DNA from: Typhlomys cinereus
Taxonomy: Eukaryota; Chordata; Mammalia; Rodentia; Platacanthomyidae
Assembly (NCBI GenBank): GCA_023101885.1
Contig: JALPQD010000240.1
Span: 3,394,875-3,458,874, forward strand
Direction of reading: 5' to 3'
DNA: 64,000 nucleotides
Each line of letters starts with the position of its first letter. Position 1 is the first letter of the stretch. This document shows positions 33,822 to 53,816 of the stretch, one piece after another. Made by a program: the position numbers and the translations under genes. A model generated the notes under the pieces. The model was not told where the DNA came from, did not search any database, and saw only the letters and a list, made by a program, of their open reading frames with translations.

Positions 33822-34886
33822 TTATATTTGCCTTCTGTTCTCCTGGATATGCCTGTTTTTTTCTTCACGCTTGAGTATCATTTCTAGCATTTTTTGAAGG
33901 CCTGGTTTGGTGGACATGTATCTCTTCAAGTTGTCTTTGTGCTGGAAGATTTTTCTTTCTCCCTCGATCATGACTGATAGTTTTGCAGGGTAAATCAACC
34001 TGGGTTGACATTTTTGCTCATTCAATACTTGAAGTATGTCTCTCCAAGCTCTTCTTGCTTTTACTGTTTTGACTGAGAAGTCATTTGTTATTTTAATAGG
34101 TTTACCTTTAAAAGTGACTTGTTTTTTCTCCCTTGAAGCTCTCAGCACCAGTTCTTTATCTTGAATGTGGAGTGTTTTAACTATTATTTGCCGTGGGGTG
34201 CTTGTGTTTTGGTCGTATCTGTTTGGGGTGCAGAATGCCTCTTCTATGTGGATGGGCCTCTCTTTTTTTAGATGAGGAAAGTTTTCCTTGATGATCGTTT
34301 GAAAAATTTCCTCAGTGGTGGTATTTTGAGATTCTTGCTCTGGTATTCCATGAATACGCATGTTAGGCTTCTTCAGGGTGTCCCATATCTCTTGGATATT
34401 TCTCTCAAGTATCTTTTTGGCTTTAACAACCTCTTCCATTGAGCTGGTTAGTACTCCCACTTTATCTTCAAGGTCTGAAATTCTGTTTTCTGCTTCGTTA
34501 GTTCTGTTGATAAGACACTCTGTGGAGTTCTGGGTTGAAGATAACTTGTCTTTTAGCTCAGTTTTAAACTCTGATTGAGTCTGTTTTAACTGCTCTATGC
34601 CAGTTTTTGTTTCTTGCACTGTTTTTCTCAACTCCTCCAAGTGTCTGTTGTGTTCCTCTTCAAAGCGATTGATTCGATTATGTAATTCCTCCCGGATTTC
34701 CTCTTTCATAGTATTGAACATGGTAATGATCATATTTTGAAAGTCGTTATCCTGGGTCAGGCTTTCTTGGCCATTTTCCATGGGTTTGTTCTGGTTGGAG
34801 TCTAACATTATGGGATTAATTCCTTCAGTGGGAAATTTGTTTACTTGAGTGCTGCTTCTCATGGATTTGCACTTTGACTTTGGCAT
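33822..34886 (-). CDS. L1 ORF1p, intact (L1-D)
   Basis: Encodes 354 residues with no stop, close to the length of rodent L1 ORF1p. ORF1p is an RNA-binding chaperone that coats L1 RNA as trimers in cytoplasmic particles. The basic N-terminus is followed by a long heptad-rich coiled coil (about residues 50-165), an RRM-like domain opening at NMRIHGIPE (about 175), and a basic C-terminal domain with REKKQVTFKGKPI and ARRAWRDI blocks. The start is the first ATG after the CpG-rich 5' UTR. Because ORF2 in this copy is dead, the protein could act only in trans. Expression is not shown. Confidence 0.9.
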   Translation of the reverse strand: MPKSKCKSMRSSTQVNKFPTEGINPIMLDSNQNKPMENGQESLTQDNDFQNMIITMFNTMKEEIREELHNRINRFEEEHNRHLEELRKTVQETKTGIEQLKQTQSEFKTELKDKLSSTQNSTECLINRTNEAENRISDLEDKVGVLTSSMEEVVKAKKILERNIQEIWDTLKKPNMRIHGIPEQESQNTTTEEIFQTIIKENFPHLKKERPIHIEEAFCTPNRYDQNTSTPRQIIVKTLHIQDKELVLRASREKKQVTFKGKPIKITNDFSVKTVKARRAWRDILQVLNEQKCQPRLIYPAKLSVMIEGERKIFQHKDNLKRYMSTKPGLQKMLEMILKREEKNRHIQENRRQI

Positions 34887-35233
34887 TGTCGTTTTTACTG
34901 TTAAGATCTTTCAATTTCACTAAACTGAATTATTTGGCCTGGGGTTCTGGGGGTGGGCAGGGACGGAGCTTACTTAGGTCGCAGATGAGGCCCGGCTGGA
35001 CGGCGCATGCATCCCGGCAGGCGGAGCGGAGTGGGGAAGGGAGGATGGGGGCGTCGGCGTGGAGCTATTTAACCCGAGGGGAGCTGGGGCAGGTCCCGGG
35101 CGCAGGGGCAGGTCCTCCTGGTCCCTCGGTCCTGCGCGCAGCTCCGGCTGGATGGTGGGGTAGAAGCTGGGTCCCTTGGGCTGACCTGGGGTTCCGGTGG
35201 GAGGGCGCGGGCGGAGCTTACCTAGGTCGCGGA
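34887..35233 (-). promoter_or_regulatory. L1-D 5' UTR promoter with tandem monomer
   Basis: GC- and CpG-rich, unlike everything around it. A block of about 49 bp starting CCTGGGGTTC and ending with TAGGTCGC(A/G)GAT occurs at 34938-34986 and again at 35185-35233, a period of 247 bp on the plus strand. This matches the monomer architecture of rodent L1 promoters; here there is one full unit and the start of another. Promoter function is inferred from L1 biology. Confidence 0.75.
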
Positions 35234-35258
35234 TTTATTTTTATTATTTATTCAATTA

Positions 35259-35308
<50 letters not shown>

Positions 35309-35596
35309 TGTAGAGTCACAGGCGAACCACCATGGACCGCCTCCACCTCCTCCTGTTTAACTCTGCCCCGGGATTCACAGGCTTCTCGGGCCGCCCCCAC
35401 TTACGCCTGGCATCTATACGTGAGGTCTAGGATCCAAACTCAGGACAATCTGCCTGCAAGGCAGAGGCTTAACCCCTGAGCCACCATCTCCAACCCCCTA
35501 AAGTGCCTTCTTGTACACATGCCTACACACACGTGGATGTACAGAGAGATAGAGGGAGCGAGAGAGAAATAAAACATTTTTAAAAAGAATATAAAT

Positions 35597-37339
35597 AAAG
35601 TATAAAAAGCAAATAAGAACGTTGAGGTTTGTTTGGTGCAGTGGCTATAGGGTCTCTAATGTGGATTCAGAACCATACTCCTAAAATGGGGGGACGTACA
35701 TGTGTGGACTGTATGTGCATGTACATGTGCCTTTGTTCCACTGTATTATCTAACCATTCATTGAAAAATGGCTGTCAGTAACTCTCTTCCTCTCTCATCT
35801 CCTGTTTTCTCTCGCCTCTCTTTTCTTCTCTTTCTACTTCTCTCTCTTTCTCATTATTACCCAGTTTGAGCGCCTATCTCATTCACTAGACTTGATTCTC
35901 AATTATTTCTGACCACCAAAAGAAAGTCTTCACAGAAAGAATATTTTCCATTGCTGACAATATTCAGCAAACATGATGGCCTGGCTATTTTTGAAACACA
36001 GTCCAATATCTACAATAGTGCTTCATATGTTAAAAGATTTTATAATGGTTTTCCCACAAGCATCATCAATGATTCCAGCAAATAGAATTTGCACTATTCT
36101 CAAAAAATGATTCTGTGTGACTGAGCAGTGGTCACATGTGTGAAGACTAGCATAACTGGGATGTAATTGGACCTTTTAACTTGAAATAAGGTATCGTCCC
36201 AAATGCCTTTCTTGAGGTGAGAAATAGTCGCTAGTATATTTTATGCTTATTTAAAAGTCATTTGAAGTGACTGCCTTAGCCCTAGCTAAGATGACAGTGA
36301 CTGAACTAACAAAGTGATAGATACATTAAGGATGGAGAAAAGTGGATGAAGGCAAAATCAATGGAACTTACTATATAAGTGGCTGTGGGATCTTGAGGGT
36401 AAAAAAAAAAAAAGACACTTAAGATGATTACAGATTGAAGGACACCTAGTGCTTTATTCACCCAGCAGTCTCCTCCATTCTTCTAGGAATTTTCTCTCTA
36501 CCCACCTCAATTTTTTCTGTGCTAGTAGTAACTGCCATGCACTCAGATGACCCACTCATCAAACAATCTAGGAATGTCTTAAGGATGGGCATTTGGCTTT
36601 GTCTCAATAAGGTCCCTTTCTCTCACTTATTCTGCTCTATTACAAGAGAACTCAATCATTCCTTTAGTAGCTATAAGTTGTAATTCAGTAAAGCAGCACA
36701 CCCAACAGAAATATGCTGTGAGCCAAGTATGTCATTTCAAAGGTTCTTATGGCCACATTTAAACAGAAGCATGTGAAATCAATCTTAATAATATATTTTT
36801 CTTAGTACAGTGCATCTCATACACTATTATTTTACCATAGAATCAATCATAGAATCAATATTTTCTTAATTAATGAAGTTGTTTACATCCTGTTTTTCCT
36901 GTACTTACTGGACATCGAACTTTAAGCCATGTTTTCTACTTACAGTAATAAATAAAATTAACAATGACTTTGAGTTTGAATAAATTTGTAATACATGTGA
37001 CAATTTTATCAGTTTTGTATGAATACCTCTGTTCTTTACCATCATTATTAATTCTAAATACTTCTCAACTTAAGAGTTATATCTTGATAAACCTATCAAA
37101 GACTGGAAACGTGGAAAGTACATCCAACTTCTCAAGTATTGTGATGTAACACGGTATGGTACAGAGTTCTGTCAGCATCACAGGTGAGTAACTTAGTACA
37201 TACTGCTAGCCTGAAAGAAAATCAAAATTTACAAACTGAAGTATGGCTTCACTGAAAGCATAGTACTTTCACACCATCATAAATTTGAAAAATCATGAGT
37301 CGCATGAACTGAGGAGAAACCCATGGGACCTGGGCCTGT
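35597..37339. other. No gene seen; CT-rich stretch
   Basis: Unique AT-rich sequence. 35780-35850 is pyrimidine-rich. None of the open frames resembles a known protein. Confidence 0.45.
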
Positions 37340-37742
37340 TAGATACAGGTGCCAACTGATAGTTTAAGCCTAAAGTTTTGAGGATGTCTGTGAAGAAATT
37401 GTAGAGAAGACAAATCCTAAGGAGGCTTATGAGAGAATGTTTAATTGATATGGGAAGACCCAGGCCATGATAGATGAGGTGCAGAGAGCTGGTTCAATAG
37501 TTTAGGATACTTTGGAATACTTCAACAAACTCACAAACTGATATGTGAGGATTTTTGTCCTTTTCTCAGGAATCTCTATGGCTATGGTATGGCCAGTTTA
37601 ACCAACTCCTGGTGTTGGTTTGAACTCTCCTGCAAAGCTAGACTATGAGCTATTCTTAGAATTGTAAGCAAGAATAGCATCCCTTGTTTCCTTAATTTTC
37701 TAGTTCCTACATTTATCAGCAACATGAAGACAAATTGCAACA
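37340..37742 (+). mobile_element. MaLR LTR, diverged
   Basis: The order of blocks (TGCCAACTGATAG, AATTGATATGGGAAGACCCAG, GGTATGGCCAGTTTAACC, TTGCAACAAG at the end) is that of rodent MaLR LTRs. Edges approximate. Confidence 0.65.
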
Positions 37743-37759
37743 AGACCCTAAAAACTACT

Positions 37760-38215
37760 CATGACCAATAATGGGCAGCTAACATATTTGGAGCAGGAGA
37801 CCCAAAAACTCCTTTTATGTGCCCATGAAACAGCCTCCAGGGATCCAGGAGATAGTCCAGAGCCCAAGATCACACAAAGGACTCTGATGAAACTCAGTGG
37901 GACATGGGACAAAATGTAAAGATCATAACATGGTAGCAAGAATTGCATGGAAGGGGACCTGAGAGGGGGAAAAAAAGACGAAATATAGGGGAACAGGAGG
38001 GTGGAAAGGAGAGGGATGGATTGATGAAGGAAAGGGAAGGAGGGAGGCAGAGGGGAGGTAAGAGGTAGAGATTCAGTATGCCTGTAAAACTAGAAACAAA
38101 TACACATATGTATGCATATATGTATGGATAGTGAAGAATAATAAGAATGTATCAGATACACATATGAAATTGTCAAATAAAACAAAATATATCAATAATG
38201 AAAGAAAAATAAAAA
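37760..38215 (+). mobile_element. Old L1 3' UTR fragment (Lx-like)
   Basis: G/A-rich run with AGGGATGGATTGATGAAGG-type blocks, then GTAAAACTAGAAAC, close in plan to 39060-39600 but different from the young L1 3' ends in this window. Confidence 0.55.
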
Positions 38216-38573
38216 TGTCAGTCAAATCATCTGAAGTTCAGAAGCTTCTGAAATTGCTTGCTTGACCTTTTTCATGTGGATCTTAAATGTGAAGACTCAC
38301 TTTTACTCATACTCTGAGCAGACACTGTGAGGAACTGGAGTACACATGAAAATAGAAACATCGGTGTGCCACAATGTCTTAATTAATGTGATATGTATTT
38401 TATTCTCTAGCTTGATGTTCACTGAGACCTATCTTTATGAGCATACCACATATTGAGGCACACTTCTAGAAACAGCCTGTGTGCATATGTGCATATTCAA
38501 GTTGGTAAAACAGCCTGACTTCGAAGGGAACTGAAGGCCCTGTAGTAGCCAAACAAAAAAGATACAGTTACAC

Positions 38574-38574
<1 letters not shown>
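38216..38574. other. No feature seen
   Basis: Unique-looking sequence. Confidence 0.4.
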
Positions 38575-38623
<49 letters not shown>

Positions 38624-38624
38624 G

Positions 38625-38706
<82 letters not shown>
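38575..38706. repeat. Compound (TC)n(TG)n microsatellite
   Basis: About 90 bp of TC units with a few interruptions followed by about 20 TG units. It adjoins the tail side of the minus-strand SINE at 38711-39042 and probably grew from that tail. Confidence 0.95.
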
Positions 38707-38708
<2 letters not shown>

Positions 38709-38710
38709 GT

Positions 38711-39042
38711 CCACATGTACCACAATGCACATGTCAGAAGACAATGTCAGAAGGTCAGAAGACATTTTCAGGACTCAGTTCTCTACTTTCACATTTTTTT
38801 TAGTCAGGCTCTGTCTTATTTCTGCTACTGCTCAACCTTTGCTAGGGTAGCTGGCTTGTGAACTTCTTCCTGGGGATTCTCCTAATCTTCACTTCCCATT
38901 TTGCCATGTAAGCATTGTTAGCATTACAGATGCGAGTCTCTGTATCTGGCTCACAGTGGGTTATAGCAATGGAACTCAGTTCGTCTCACTTGTATAACAA
39001 ACACTTGCCCACTGAGCCATCTTGTCTGATCATGGAAATAAA
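38711..39042 (-). mobile_element. B4-like SINE
   Basis: Ends on the plus strand with CACTGAGCCATCTTGTCTG, a reversed SINE head. The inner part has a B1-like block around TAGCATTACAGATGCGA. Diverged; family is a best guess. Confidence 0.55.
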
Positions 39043-39059
39043 TTTTGTCATTGAACCCT

Positions 39060-39600
39060 GAAATGCTCAGCCGGAATCAGGCCAACCAAATTTCTCCCGT
39101 CCTAAGGCTCAGAGAATCTTGCAGAAGAGGGGGTACTGAGATTGTAAGAGCCTAAAGGTGGGGAGGTCCACTGCTGGCAAGGATATTGCAGTGAAGATAG
39201 GGCTGCTGTGTCTAAGAACTCACTGCAACGAGACTTGTTCTCACCAGACCTGCACAATGGCTGACATACTACCATTCCCCCATAGACTAGTGAGAACCAT
39301 AGGAGAAATCACATGCAGTGGTAAGGGCTAGGGCTAGACAGGTGAAAGGCAGTTCCTATCAGTGGGTCTACCCAAGGAAGGGCCACTTGGTCTGCCACAG
39401 AGGTCTGAACCCCTATTAGAACAAACAATCCAAAGGGAACTCTAGGGACCATAGAAGCAGACAGGAGAGTGGGAGGGAATGGGATAGATCGATGAAGGTA
39501 GGGAATGGTAGAACAGGAAAAGGGGAGAGGGGAAGGGGGAAGAAGGGACAATCACTCATTTTGCTTGTAAAACTAGAAAAAATTAAATTTTAAGGAAAAG
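39060..39600 (+). mobile_element. Old L1 3' UTR fragment (Lx-like)
   Basis: Shares GAAGAGGGGGTACTGAGATTGTAAGAG-like text with the young L1 3' UTRs, but is strongly diverged and ends CTTGTAAAACTAGAAAAAATTAAATTTT. Resembles older rodent L1 families. Confidence 0.65.
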
Positions 39601-40559
39601 AATCTGCATCAAACTTCTGGAAGATATTTTGAATGAATTTGAACATTTCCCTGATGGGATTTTCAAGAGGAAACGATAATTGAGCAACAATATCCAAGTG
39701 AGACCAAAGGCAAAGAGGCCCAATGAGAAATAAAAATTCATCTTTTTTTTCATTTAAAATTTTTAATAAACAACAAAATAGTCCAGAAATGACTTTGCCT
39801 TTGTAAGAATGTCATTTTTGGAAGAAGAGGGAACTACAATATTCGATGAAAGACTCCTGAGCTGGCCTGACCTCAGCTAGCATTGTTAGAATAATCATTG
39901 ATACAATACTGCCCTCTAGCAATGGCTCAGACTGGGCCAGTAGAACCCTCCTGACACCCAGAGTAAGTCCAAACAGAAAAGAAGTGGTCACTTAAGTTGG
40001 CTCCCTATGAGAAACTAAACATCATGAAGATGAGTTAAGGCCTCAGAATTGGCCACACGACTTCTCCAGAGTCACACAGATGCATCTCTGGGGGCAGCTG
40101 GAATTGGAGTTCAGATTTTCCATCTTCCCTGCCCCCTCTCTCATATACTCTTGCTTCCTAACCCTCTGTATGAAGGTGGTGAACTTTCTGCAAAAAGGTT
40201 ATGGAGAAACGTTGAGTGGTCTCAGGAAAATGAAGGGTTAATTATTGTCACAGCAATTAATTATTTAAGTTATTTTAAGTTTTTATAAAGGAAGGGCAAA
40301 AGAGAAGAGAAAAAGCACAGATCCCTGGGAGGGGAAATTCTATAATGGGCTGTTTCTGAACCTGTAGCAAGCTCCAACATACAATCCCACACTCACCCTT
40401 ATTCGAAAGCAACCATTATGTACTGGAGCAGATGAAAGAAATTTATTATGGGTCTGAACCACTGGGGAGAATGTGCCTTTCTGAACCTCCTCTCCTGATT
40501 CTGAAAGTGTTGGAGTAACAGCATTAGTGGAGGATGGAGTGAAAAAAATAAGCATAATC
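39601..40559. other. No feature seen
   Basis: Unique-looking sequence; the open frames here have no recognisable similarity. Confidence 0.4.
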
Positions 40560-41925
40560 TCAACATGTTTTCCAAAAGTGAAGCCTTACATCAATATTCA
40601 TAGTAGTAAAGCCAGAGAATAGTTGACTTCCTAATAAATGTTAGGGAGAAGTTTAGCATCACTATTCATGAGGGAGATACAATTCACAATAATAAAATAC
40701 ACCACTTCATCCCCACTGGGATAGCTAGAAATGAAAAGTCAGGAGCCAAGGATGAGGCCCTGGAGTCAATCCCAGTACCACAAGATTGTGAGGCAATAAC
40801 AAGTGTTACCCAGGATACAGAGAACTTAAAACTTTCACACTGCTGGTATGTTAGCTTCATGTTCGTCTTGCTGAATTAATGCAGGACCTAAATAGGTGAT
40901 CAACGGGTTTAGTATTTTTAGTTACAGTCCACTATGGCAGCAAAGTTCGCAGTAACATCAGATGACAAGAGAACCAGCCACTATGTCCACAAGAAAAAGT
41001 GACAGCTGAGCATATCTTCTGGCTTGCTAGGCTTTCAGTCTGTCAATTTCCAACCGCCACCTTCTCCCTCAGTCTTAACTTCCTGCCCAGAAAATGGCCA
41101 CGCCTACTCTGGGCTGGGTCTTCCCACATCAATTAGACAATCTCCTACAGACTTGCTCAGAATATTGACTTAACTAAATAATTGTTCGTAGGTGTGCCTA
41201 AAGGCTTAGTTCTCGATTTTCAAGTTACTGCTACAGCTAGTGAGAAACAAAAATGGCCTAGTCACTTTAGAAACTGACTTCACAGTTCCACAAATCACCA
41301 CATGCTATAGGAACTGCATTCTTAGCTATCCACCTAATGAAATGAAAATGTAAGGATTAACAAAATCGAAGATAATATGAAAATTCTATAATTAGACTCT
41401 TATTTTATAATAAATAAGCAAAACTAATAGAAAATTTGTGTTCAAACAAAACTTCTACTCTAAGTTCATAGCAGCAGTGAGAATAATAACCCCAAATTGG
41501 AATGAATCCACAAACCCATTAGATGACAAATAAATAAATTAAACACAGTATATATTATTTGTATAGTGTGTAATATAAGCAATGAAATATTATTCAACTA
41601 GGAAAAAGAATGGAGTACTGATGCAAAATGCATGAACCTTATAAGAATTTATTAAAAGAAACCAGTCACAAGTCCAAATATGATTCCACTCGTGTATAAT
41701 GTCCAAACAGGTAAACTATACAGAATAAAATAAATTGTTTCCAGAGACTGTAGGTAATGGCAAATGGGAAGTGACTACTTAAAGAATATGAAGTTTATTT
41801 CAGGGAGGTATAATACTGTAAAATTAAATCGTGGTGACCATTGTTCAAATATGTGACTAGATTAACTCTGAATTATACATTAAATGGTTGCTATATGATA
41901 AGAGAATTATAGCTCAATAAATCTA
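40560..41925 (+). mobile_element. Ancient L1 fragment (L1M-like) split by a MaLR LTR
   Basis: 40640-40850 follows the ORF2 C-terminal nucleotide pattern (ATACACCACTTCATCCCCACT, then AACAAGTGTTACCCAGGAT). 41340-41925 follows an ancient L1 3' end (GAATTATACATTAAATGG near the end, then AATTATAGCTCAATAAA). The piece between is an LTR on the other strand. Old enough to predate rodents. Confidence 0.65.
40850..41240 (-). mobile_element. MaLR LTR inside the ancient L1
   Basis: Contains GGGTCTTCCCACATCAATTA then GACAATCTCCTACAG, the reverse of the rodent MaLR core, shared with the LTR at 24392-24737. Edges approximate. Confidence 0.65.
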
Positions 41926-42002
41926 TTTCCAGAAAAGTTTTATCATATTAGGGAAAATTATGGGAAAGCAAGAACCCTATTTAATAGCATAGCTGCTATT
42001 TT

Positions 42003-42368
42003 AAGCTGTCAATTGACATTTCAGAACTGAGTTTGTAGGCACACCTATCAGGAATTAGCTACTTAAGACAAGTCTAAAAAGGATTGTCTTAATTGCATAA
42101 CTGATGCGGAAAGACCCATCCCATTCTCTGGAAGGTGAATAAAGTTGAAGAAAGAACTTGTTGGCTTTGGTAGTGACAAGGTAGAAAACAGCATCCGTCC
42201 TCGCCCTTCTGCTCCAGCTGTGGGTATGATGCGGCCAGTTCCCTTGGCTACTGGTGGGAGCTCTCCTGCTATCATGAACCACTGTAACCTCTAATCATGA
42301 GCATGAATAAAAATCCCATTGCTTCTCCAAAATGCTTGGGTTCGATACTCATTGCAGCAACAGATTAG
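42003..42368 (+). mobile_element. MaLR LTR
   Basis: Blocks GGATTGTCTTAATTGCAT, GGAAAGACCCATCCC, GATGCGGCCAGTTCCC and GAATAAAAATCCC, in the MaLR order, ending GCAGCAACAG. Confidence 0.7.
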
Positions 42369-42689
42369 GTACCTAGAACAAATAGCAACTTACACATCTG
42401 TCCTTATAGACCAGAGAGATTTTACAGCAATGCTGTCACTGACTGGGGAATTGTTTCTTCTTAAATCTTACCAATTTCTCAGGTACCAGTCCAGTCTATT
42501 TGTGATTATAGAATCTTGGAGATGAATAAAGAATTGTTCAAGAGTTTGTCAGAAAAAAAAATTGTGTTTTGTGCTATCTTTAGCAGCATGGGGCTATAAC
42601 TAAATCTATATAGAGAAGGCTAACATAGTCTTGTCTGAAGATGACACACCAGTTCACATAGCAGTTCACATTTTCTTTTTGATGGCTTT
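42369..42689. other. No feature seen
   Basis: Unique-looking sequence. Confidence 0.4.
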
Positions 42690-42848
42690 TTAGCATTTTA
42701 TTTACTTATTTATAGTTAGGGAGGAGTCAGAAGACATCTCTGCGAAGTCAGTTCTCTCTTTCCACCATATCAGCCCTGGGGATCAAACTCAGATTCTTGG
42801 GCTTGCATGGTAATTGCCTTTACCAGGTAAGAAATCTCACCAGTGCCA
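42690..42848 (-). mobile_element. B3-like SINE
   Basis: Reversed B3 pattern: AGTTCTCTCTTTCCACCAT, CCTGGGGATCAAACTCAG, then TTTACCAGGTAAGAAATCTC in place of the usual GAGCCATCTC head. Confidence 0.65.
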
Positions 42849-43114
42849 AATTTTCTTCAAAGGAAAAAATGTCTTCGTTTCATACTGACTCTTGACTTAC
42901 AGTGGAGGATGTGTACAGAACTGGACGTTCTGCCACGGTGCTAAAATTCTTTTATCTGGTAACTGGGATCTCTCGCCACTTTCACATTGGCCATAGAGGA
43001 CTGAGAGCTTGCTGATACACACACCAAGATCCTACTTTCGTTTGGCTGCTCCTAGGAATTTCTTTTTTCTTATTTCAGACTCAGCTATGAACTTTACCAC
43101 CTTAACTCAACCCG

Positions 43115-43175
<61 letters not shown>

Positions 43176-44149
43176 TGCATTAATGTGCATGTTTTGTCCA
43201 GCATTATTTCAAGTTTTAGTGAGGGAAGCCATGCCAGACTACAGATTATCTCCATGAACTTGCAGACATAGAATCTAGTGCCTTTTCAGTGTGCAAATTC
43301 TCCTGTAGTGTTAGAACCAGAATAAACTTCCATAGGAGAAGGGTGACATTGGAAGATAGGCATATGCAATATCTAAATAACCACATTCCTGTCTTATTCA
43401 CTTCCCCCAAGTCCCTTGGCAAGGGAGAGGATAAAAGCTGAAACAGAAGCATGGGCACTGGATGTAACCATATGAATTCCTTCCATCTGCACAGTCCTAA
43501 GCCAAGATGCTTGTCCCAATGGGAAGATGCCTGAGGGCTAACCTTAGCTTCCTTCTTAGTTTACACCTCAAACCTGATACTGATCGACTCTGAACCCACC
43601 GTTAGGCCATGGTCCTGATCTCCTGGGGTTTATTATGGGCCACAGTTGTTGATTCTTTTCTTTGAATATTAAAGATGTTTGCAAATGTCAGGGAGGGATT
43701 CATATCTGCATCTACATTGGGAGAATAGAAAAAAGCAGGATCATTTTTATTCAGACTTCCTACTTTACTTTGATTCAAATTTTAGATGCTGTTCAGCAGT
43801 GATTTTTTTCAGTGAGTCCTCAGAGGAACAATTTAGCTCTTAGTAACAAAGTTTTACATATCGTAGAGCAATTTTTAGTGTAGGAATCTAAGGATAGACT
43901 TCATGTATTCGAGTGACAACTTGGGCCAATTATTTAACTTTTCTGTGCCTAAGGTTCCCAGTGTGTGAGATACTACTAATGTGACCACTTACTTTGTAGG
44001 GATGGTGTAATTTTCCTTCCAGAAACATAGTACAAAAGCAGTGTTGCTTCTGTTCAGGGGACAAGGTGTGACACACAACCAAAAGGGGCATTCCTGTCCT
44101 TTGAGTGAGGTCCACTTCGACCTTCAGCCAAAGATGCCAGAAGGAAGGT
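42849..44149. other. No gene; (CA)n microsatellite
   Basis: Unique sequence apart from about 27 CA units at 43116-43171. Confidence 0.5.
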
Positions 44150-44523
44150 ATATTGGACTTTTCCCTGTTATGATAAAATACCTGACATAAATAACTTAAA
44201 ACTAAGAAATATTTATTTTGGCTCACAATTTCAGATGGTTTCAGCCCATAGGTCTCTGGCTCCATTGTTTCTGGACAATGTTGATACAGACCATCCTGGC
44301 ATTAGGGCATGATGAAGCAACATTGCTCAAGACATGTTGGCCAAGAAGCAGAAAGAGACAGACAGGAAGGGACACATACATGATACAGTTTCCACTGACC
44401 TACTTCCTCCAACTTGACCCCACCTCCTAAAGTTTCCAGCACCTCCCAAAATAGTGCTACCAGCTGGGAACCAAGTCTCCAACATAGGAGCCTTTAGGGG
44501 ACATTTCAGGCTCAAACCATAAC
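44150..44523 (+). mobile_element. Interspersed repeat, same family as 8518-8880
   Basis: Shares CCTCCTAAAG, CCACC/CTACCAGCTG and GACATTT...AACCATAAC blocks with the copy at 8518-8880, in the same order. Family not named. Confidence 0.55.
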
Positions 44524-53439
<8,916 letters not shown>

Positions 53440-53680
53440 CTTGCCAGTGACAGAGAAGAGGGATAGAGTGTCCTTTGCACTCTAGCTCTTTTAGTCTGGC
53501 CAATTGACTTACACCCCGTGCCAGTTCATTACAGCAAGACCCAAAACCAGCAGCTGTTCCCCGCAATCTCCTTTAGCTATCCCCTGCCACACCCCCTCTT
53601 GCCCGCCAGCCAGCCAGCCAGCCAGCCTGCCTGCCCGCCCACCCACCCCACTGCTCCTGACTTGCTAGTGCTTGCTCGGG
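53440..53680 (-). other. Candidate first (non-coding) exon of Rtl9
   Basis: On the minus strand a TATA box at 53704-53711 is followed about 25-30 bp later by a likely start near 53680. A GC-rich stretch of about 240 bp with a (CTGG)n run (53602-53626) then ends at a consensus donor. It has no conserved reading frame. The link to Rtl9 is by position and strand only. Confidence 0.35.
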
Positions 53681-53703
53681 TTCTCTGGTCCCAGATTCCT
53701 GCC

Positions 53704-53711
53704 TCTATATA
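53704..53711 (-). promoter_or_regulatory. TATA box upstream of Rtl9
   Basis: CTATATAG on the minus strand, in a GC-rich setting. It would direct transcription toward Rtl9. Confidence 0.4.
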
Positions 53712-53816
53712 GGCTCTGACATTTGCCTCTGGCCGCCTTTCACTTGTCAGCCCTCCAGAAGCTCTGCTTCAGCTCTTGGTCTAAGTAGCTCCACTCCTCT
53801 TTTCTCTTGCCCTCAG

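Larger units (their letters stand above)
28890..35248 (-). mobile_element. Near-full-length L1 LINE (L1-D) in the SINE tail
   Basis: The body (28905-35233, about 6.3 kb) has a 5' UTR (34887-35233), an intact ORF1, ORF2 with lesions, a 1.07-kb 3' UTR and a TTTGTATGAGCTGAAATAAT-type end. The duplication TTTATTTTTATTATT is at 28890-28904 and 35234-35248, inside the A-rich tail of the host SINE. It is the only element here that keeps a 5' UTR. Confidence 0.93.
28873..35512 (-). mobile_element. B2-like SINE inserted in the older SINE
   Basis: The body is 35234-35497 (head on the right, reading GGGGTTGGAGATGGTGGCTC on the minus strand, with an internal (GT)n at 35261-35304). Its A-rich tail remnant is at 28888-28904. 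The duplication CTAAAGTGCCTTCTT is at 28873-28887 and 35498-35512. Confidence 0.88.
28649..35596 (+). mobile_element. Old B2-family SINE split by a nested SINE and L1
   Basis: The SINE pieces are 28663-28887, with head TGGGGAGATGGCTCAGG, and 35513-35582, an ACAC/GAGA-rich end with A-tail. The outer 14-bp duplication AAAAGAATATAAAT is at 28649-28662 and 35583-35596. Removing 28888-35512 joins the halves at a duplicated 15-mer. Confidence 0.88.

Noticed and set aside
38435..38850. Open frames of HTHTHT or RERERE repeats (also near 12000, 43100, 55200, 63100)
   Set aside because: Translations of CA, GA and CT microsatellites.
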